Source of the DNA: a virus
Length of the DNA: 20,401 bases
IMG/VR virus record: IMGVR_UViG_3300027906_000199
Coordinates: 1 to 20,401 of that record
Strand: one strand, 5' to 3'
The notes beneath the pieces were generated by a model that was not told where the DNA came from, ran no database searches, and saw only the letters and a list, made by a program, of their open reading frames with translations. The translations under genes were made by a program, and so were the position numbers. Positions 16,718-20,401 of this stretch are shown piece by piece; position 1 is the stretch's first letter, and each line of letters begins with the position of its first letter.

Positions 16718-17044
16718 ATGGCATATCAAGGTATTAATACGGGTACATCTCCCAATACGGGTTCAGGTGACTCTCTAATTGTAGGTGCCGAAAAGATTAA
16801 TAGTAATTTTCTTCAACTGTTTACAGCCGTTGGTCTTGGTTCCACTGGGACTGGTGATGTTAGTGTGAAATCTCTGACGGTTTCTGGTGTAACAACTTTA
16901 TCCACAGTTTCGGCATCTTCTTCGATTACCGCAACTGGTGGATTTACAAGTGGAATTGGTACCCCGGTTAAGATTTCCGTAGTAGGATCTACATTGACAT
17001 TTAGTGTTGCTGGTATTGGATCTACAACTCTTACATTATCGTAA
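16718..17044 (+). CDS. small virion structural protein (108 aa), GTGSGDSL type
   Basis: A 108-residue protein low in charge and rich in Gly, Ser, Thr and Val. The N-terminal block NTGSGDSLIVGAEKINSNF (13-31) is a recurrent signature of cyanophage structural and fibre-like proteins, where it often opens the chain. Residues ~50-76 (VKSLTVSGVTTLSTVSASSS and on) look like a beta-structured stalk of the type found in phage fibres. The C-terminus closes with GSTLTFSVAGIGSTTLTLS. AAGGA (16700-16704) is a plausible, rather distant ribosome site. It sits between the gp7-like and gp8 genes, where T4 has none, with its own late promoter (16682). Probable role: a minor baseplate or fibre-attachment protein; the exact role is inferred from location and composition. 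Confidence 0.75.
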   Translation: MAYQGINTGTSPNTGSGDSLIVGAEKINSNFLQLFTAVGLGSTGTGDVSVKSLTVSGVTTLSTVSASSSITATGGFTSGIGTPVKISVVGSTLTFSVAGIGSTTLTLS

Positions 17045-17050
17045 TAAATA
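17044..17050 (+). promoter_or_regulatory. T4-type late promoter for gene 8
   Basis: ATAAATA within GTAATAAATAAC (17041-17052) overlaps the TAA stop (17042-17044) of the 108-aa gene and lies 20 nt before the ATG of gene 8. The 12-mer is identical to the one before gene 25 at 2039-2050. Confidence 0.7.
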
Positions 17051-17069
17051 ACAAAAAAGTCTGGTAAAA

Positions 17070-18629
17070 ATGGCTGCTATAATTACAGATCAACTCCGCA
17101 TATTAAATGCGAAGAATTTTGTGGATGATGTACAGAATTCCGCAAATTCTTACTATGCGTGGATTGGTTTACCTGACGCTACTGCATTTCAAAGTGACTG
17201 GGATTCTAATCCTCCAGCACCTAAAGACAGTTTAAATGATTCCAATAATTATTGGGATGATATGTTGGCTCTGAAACGAATCAATGCGTCGGATGTGAGC
17301 CAAGTTGTTAGAAAAATTATATGGCAGTCTGGAACCACATATGATATGTGGAGAAATGATATTACAAGGGATAACCCATCTCTCCCTTCTAATGCATATG
17401 ACATTTATGATGCAAATTACTATGTAATGAATAGTGAGTATAAAGTTTATATTTGTCTATTCAATAATGCAAATCCAGAGAATAGCTATAGAGGTGGTCC
17501 ATCACTAGACGAACCAAATTTCACTGATTTGGAGCCTAGAGAGGCTGGTAGTAGTGGTGATGGTTATATTTGGAAATATCTTTATACTATCAAACCAAAT
17601 GAGATTATCAAGTTTGATTCTACTAATTATATAGCAGTACCAACTGATTGGTTTACTAGTCCAACTTATGCTCCAGTAAGGGAAAATGCTGCTAATAGTG
17701 GTGAAATCAAAATTGTAACCATTAGAAATCGTGGTGTTGGTATTGGAACTGCAAACGTTACTTATACAAGAGTACCTATTTTAGGTAATGGTAGAGGAGC
17801 AGAAGCTACTGTTGTTGTCAATAATGATGCAAAGGTAGAGTCTGTGACTGTATCTAATGGTGGTAATGGTTATACCTTTGGTACACTAGATTTGAAAAAT
17901 GGTGGTGTTCCAAGTGGAACAATTGCACCAGTCTTTGATGTGATTATACCTCCTCCAGGTGGTCATGGTGCTAATATCTATACTGAGTTGGGTGCATATA
18001 ATGTTCTATCTTATGCAAGATTTGAAAATGACACTCAAAACCCAGATTTTATCACAGGAAACCAATTTGCCCAAGTTGGAATTGTAAAAAATCCAACAAA
18101 TTATGATTCTTCTTCAAATCTTACAAGAGACAAGGCTAGTGCTCTATATGCACTCAAACTTGTAGGTACTGGTTATAGTCAGGCGACATTTGTCGCAGAC
18201 TCTTTTGTAACTCAGACTGTTGGTCTTGGTTCTACTGCTGTAGGAAGAGTTGTTTCTTATGACACACAAACTGGTATTCTAAAGTACTGGCAGGACAAAC
18301 GAACTGCAGGTTTTAATACCGATGGAACTCCAGATACAACCCCTGTTTATGGGTTTAATCAGTTACGCTTCACGGAATCTCCAACTGCAGGCGGTAGTAT
18401 TGCTATTGTTCCTACTACAGGTAATACCTTGAGTATTGATGTGAACTTTACGGGTGTTTCTACGGCAATAAATAATAGGACATACTACTTGGGTCAGGAA
18501 TTCACAAAAGGAGTATCAAATCCAGAATCACAAAAATATTCTGGTGATATCATCTATGTTGATAATAGACCTTCTGTTACCCGATCCTCTTCCCAGAAAG
18601 AAGACGTTAAAGTTATCTTGCAATTCTAA
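17070..18629 (+). CDS. 8: baseplate wedge subunit gp8, enlarged
   Basis: A 519-aa homologue of T4 gp8 (334 aa), a dimeric wedge protein that contacts gp6, gp7 and gp10. Three recalled family matches stand out: an N-terminal opening with an aromatic YYAWIGLPDATAF segment (about 28-40); SGDGYIWKYLYTIKPN (163-178), matching GDGYVWEYLFEI in T4; and the C-terminus YSGDIIYVDNRPSV...VILQF (about 490-519), matching the T4 ending with HSGEMIYMENRP. Much of the extra length is a Gly-rich block at about 211-293 (IVTIRNRGVGIGTANVTY, GNGRGAEATVVV, VTVSNGGNGYTF). It is of the same kind as the repeats in the giant protein upstream. The start ATG has a weak ribosome site. A late promoter lies at 17044, and the next gene starts 5 nt after its stop. 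Confidence 0.92.
   Translation: MAAIITDQLRILNAKNFVDDVQNSANSYYAWIGLPDATAFQSDWDSNPPAPKDSLNDSNNYWDDMLALKRINASDVSQVVRKIIWQSGTTYDMWRNDITRDNPSLPSNAYDIYDANYYVMNSEYKVYICLFNNANPENSYRGGPSLDEPNFTDLEPREAGSSGDGYIWKYLYTIKPNEIIKFDSTNYIAVPTDWFTSPTYAPVRENAANSGEIKIVTIRNRGVGIGTANVTYTRVPILGNGRGAEATVVVNNDAKVESVTVSNGGNGYTFGTLDLKNGGVPSGTIAPVFDVIIPPPGGHGANIYTELGAYNVLSYARFENDTQNPDFITGNQFAQVGIVKNPTNYDSSSNLTRDKASALYALKLVGTGYSQATFVADSFVTQTVGLGSTAVGRVVSYDTQTGILKYWQDKRTAGFNTDGTPDTTPVYGFNQLRFTESPTAGGSIAIVPTTGNTLSIDVNFTGVSTAINNRTYYLGQEFTKGVSNPESQKYSGDIIYVDNRPSVTRSSSQKEDVKVILQF
18468..18474 (+). promoter_or_regulatory. possible internal late promoter inside gene 8
   Basis: A full ATAAATA (in CAATAAATAATAGG) lies within the 3' part of gene 8, about 160 nt before the DUF4815-type gene, which has no late promoter in its 5-nt gap. 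It may drive that gene, or be a chance match in an Asn-rich stretch (AINNR). Confidence 0.3.
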
Positions 18630-18634
18630 GAGAT

Positions 18635-20401
18635 ATGCCACAGGAAACTAATCTCAATGTCGCTCCATATTTTGACGACTTTGACCCTCAATCGAATTAC
18701 TATAAAGTTCTTTTCAAACCCGGTTATCCAGTTCAGGCTAGAGAATTAACTAATTTACAGTCAATTCTCCAGAATCAGGTTGAAGATATGGGAAACCATT
18801 TCTTCAAAGAAGGTGCGAAGGTTATTCCTGGTGATGTAACCTATGTTAAAAACTTTTATGGGATTCAGATTGAGCCTGAGTTTCTTGGTATACCTGTTAG
18901 TTTATATCTTGACCAGTTAATTGGTACTGTTATAACTGGTCAGTCTTCGAATGTAACTGCAAGAGTTGTAACATATATCACTAATGATGAGTCAGAGAGA
19001 GGAACTTATACCTTATATGTAAATTATGAAAACTCTTCTTCCGAGGATAATGTAAGTACTTTTATCAGTGGAGAAGTTTTAACCACAAGTACTAATATTA
19101 ATTATGCATCAACCTTTATTTCCACTGGTGAAGGTTTCTGCACAACAATCCCCCAAAATGCTCCTATCGTTGGTTCATCATATAACCTCTCTGAAGGTGT
19201 TTATTTTCTAAGGGGTTATTTTGTCAATGTTAAAACCCAAACCCTAATTCTTGACCAGTATAACAATAATCCATCATATAGAGTTGGTCTTGATGTTTTA
19301 GAAGAGGTTATTTCTTCTGATATTGACCCCACTCTCAACGACAATGCTCAGGGTTTCAATAACTATACTGCACCCGGTGCAGATAGACTTAGAATAACCG
19401 CAATATTAGCAAAAAAATCTCTGAATAGTTACAATGAGAGTAATTTTGTACAACTTTCAGAAGTTAATAATGGTGTCTTAAGGACAATCAACAAAGAGAC
19501 TGATTATAATTTTATAGGTGATGAGTTTGCTAAAAGAACTTTTGACGAATCAGGTAACTATTATGTCAAAGAATTTGTTACAACTATCAAGAACTGTCTA
19601 AACAACGAAGAAGGAAATAGAGGAATATACAGTCCTGGTCAAATTACCGAATCTGGTAATATTCCTAGTGATAATTTGGGAGTCTATAAAATTTCTCCCG
19701 GTAAGGCATATGTTAAAGGGTATAAAGTAGAAACTCTTACATCATCACTGATTGATTTTCCAAAACCAAGAACCACCAAACAATTGAGCAATCAAGGTGT
19801 TAATTTTGGGTTTGGACCAACACTCGCAATTAATAGATTGTATGGTTCACCAACCATTGGTATCAATACAACAGCTACTCTAAGTCTTAGAAGTCAGAGA
19901 GTTGGTGTAAACTCAGAAACTGCACCAGGTAAAGAAATCGGTAATGCAAGAATCTATGACTCTGCACTTGAGTCAGGTTCTTATGATGCAGTTTACCCAG
20001 ATTTGAATGTTTGGGACCTTTCATTGTTTGATGTTGAGACTCATACCGATATTATTGTAAATGAGCCAGTAACACTTAACACATCTGTTCATATCAAAGG
20101 TGAATCAAGTGGTGCAACTGGATATCTTAGGTACTCCGTAAGTTCTGGAGTGGGACTTACTGCATATAGTGTAGAAGGTGATTTCTTCAAAGGAGAGAGA
20201 CTTATTTTCAATGGAGTGCTTGATGATGCACGATTTGTTATCAAGTCAAGGAATTTTTCTTTGTCTGATGTTAAAGCCGTATATGGTATTGTAGGAACTG
20301 GTAATACTTTCACTGCAGATGTTATTCAGACTCCAGTATATGATATTGGTAATGCAACTTGTTCACCTCAAATTGCTAATTCGTCAAGAATTTCAATTCC
20401 A
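18635..20401 (+). CDS. DUF4815-type virion structural protein (N-terminal part)
   Basis: The frame is open from the ATG at 18635 to the last base of the window: 589 codons with no stop, so the C-terminus is missing. The N-terminus MPQETNLNVAPYFDDFDP, then YYKVLFKPGYPVQARELTNL and the LQNQVEDMGNHFFKEG stretch (about residues 22-60), is the signature I associate with the DUF4815 family. That family is frequent in cyanophage and other phage structural clusters. A second typical block is KISPGKAYVKGYKVET (352-367). The rest is beta-rich, low in Cys and without membrane segments. It begins 5 nt after the gene 8 stop with a weak AGAGA ribosome site, so coupling to gene 8 is likely. In T4 gene order this place belongs to genes 9-10, suggesting a peripheral baseplate or fibre-connector role; that is inference. 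Confidence 0.88.
   Translation, partial: MPQETNLNVAPYFDDFDPQSNYYKVLFKPGYPVQARELTNLQSILQNQVEDMGNHFFKEGAKVIPGDVTYVKNFYGIQIEPEFLGIPVSLYLDQLIGTVITGQSSNVTARVVTYITNDESERGTYTLYVNYENSSSEDNVSTFISGEVLTTSTNINYASTFISTGEGFCTTIPQNAPIVGSSYNLSEGVYFLRGYFVNVKTQTLILDQYNNNPSYRVGLDVLEEVISSDIDPTLNDNAQGFNNYTAPGADRLRITAILAKKSLNSYNESNFVQLSEVNNGVLRTINKETDYNFIGDEFAKRTFDESGNYYVKEFVTTIKNCLNNEEGNRGIYSPGQITESGNIPSDNLGVYKISPGKAYVKGYKVETLTSSLIDFPKPRTTKQLSNQGVNFGFGPTLAINRLYGSPTIGINTTATLSLRSQRVGVNSETAPGKEIGNARIYDSALESGSYDAVYPDLNVWDLSLFDVETHTDIIVNEPVTLNTSVHIKGESSGATGYLRYSVSSGVGLTAYSVEGDFFKGERLIFNGVLDDARFVIKSRNFSLSDVKAVYGIVGTGNTFTADVIQTPVYDIGNATCSPQIANSSRISIP

Overview
The window looks like part of the virion-structural region of a T4-like marine cyanomyovirus, a tailed phage of Synechococcus or Prochlorococcus. 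Three things point there. The baseplate wedge genes stand in T4 order (25, 6, then a gp7-like gene, then 8). ATAAATA late-promoter sequences sit right at gene boundaries. The small accessory ORFs and the proteins with YHYH and DUF4815 domains are of kinds I know mainly from cyanophages. DNA is AT-rich, every credible gene is on the + strand, and no integrase, transposon, tRNA or CRISPR array was seen.

Layout. Positions 1-1838 are an accessory segment: a 47-aa ORF, a gene-free leader (197-558) holding a strong hairpin, a consensus sigma70 promoter, a 12-bp palindrome and a tandem 10-mer, a 70-aa ORF, a second consensus sigma70 promoter (806-834), a GT-A-type glycosyltransferase and a 48-aa basic protein. 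A textbook intrinsic terminator (1811-1838) ends it. A 50-aa charged ORF follows (1871-2023). From 2042 the late structural cluster begins: late promoter, gp25, gp6, a 4046-aa giant protein (4541-16681), late promoter, a 108-aa small structural protein, late promoter, gp8, and a DUF4815-type structural protein cut by the window end.

How they fit together. In T4, gp25, gp6, gp7 and gp8 (with gp10 and gp53) build the baseplate wedge. Here gp7's place is taken by a protein about four times longer. Its first ~250 residues carry what looks like the conserved C-terminal core of T4 gp7. The remainder is a mosaic of recurring small modules with a YHYH-type domain embedded in it. The gp8 here is also longer than T4 gp8, and the extra part contains the same glycine-rich module as the giant protein. 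This suggests that the cyanophage wedge grew by gain and exchange of modules. The upstream segment, with sigma70-type promoters and its own terminator, is probably expressed under host-type control and earlier than the ATAAATA-driven baseplate genes.

Family calls rest on recalled motifs and synteny, not database searches. Coordinates were read from the sequence.
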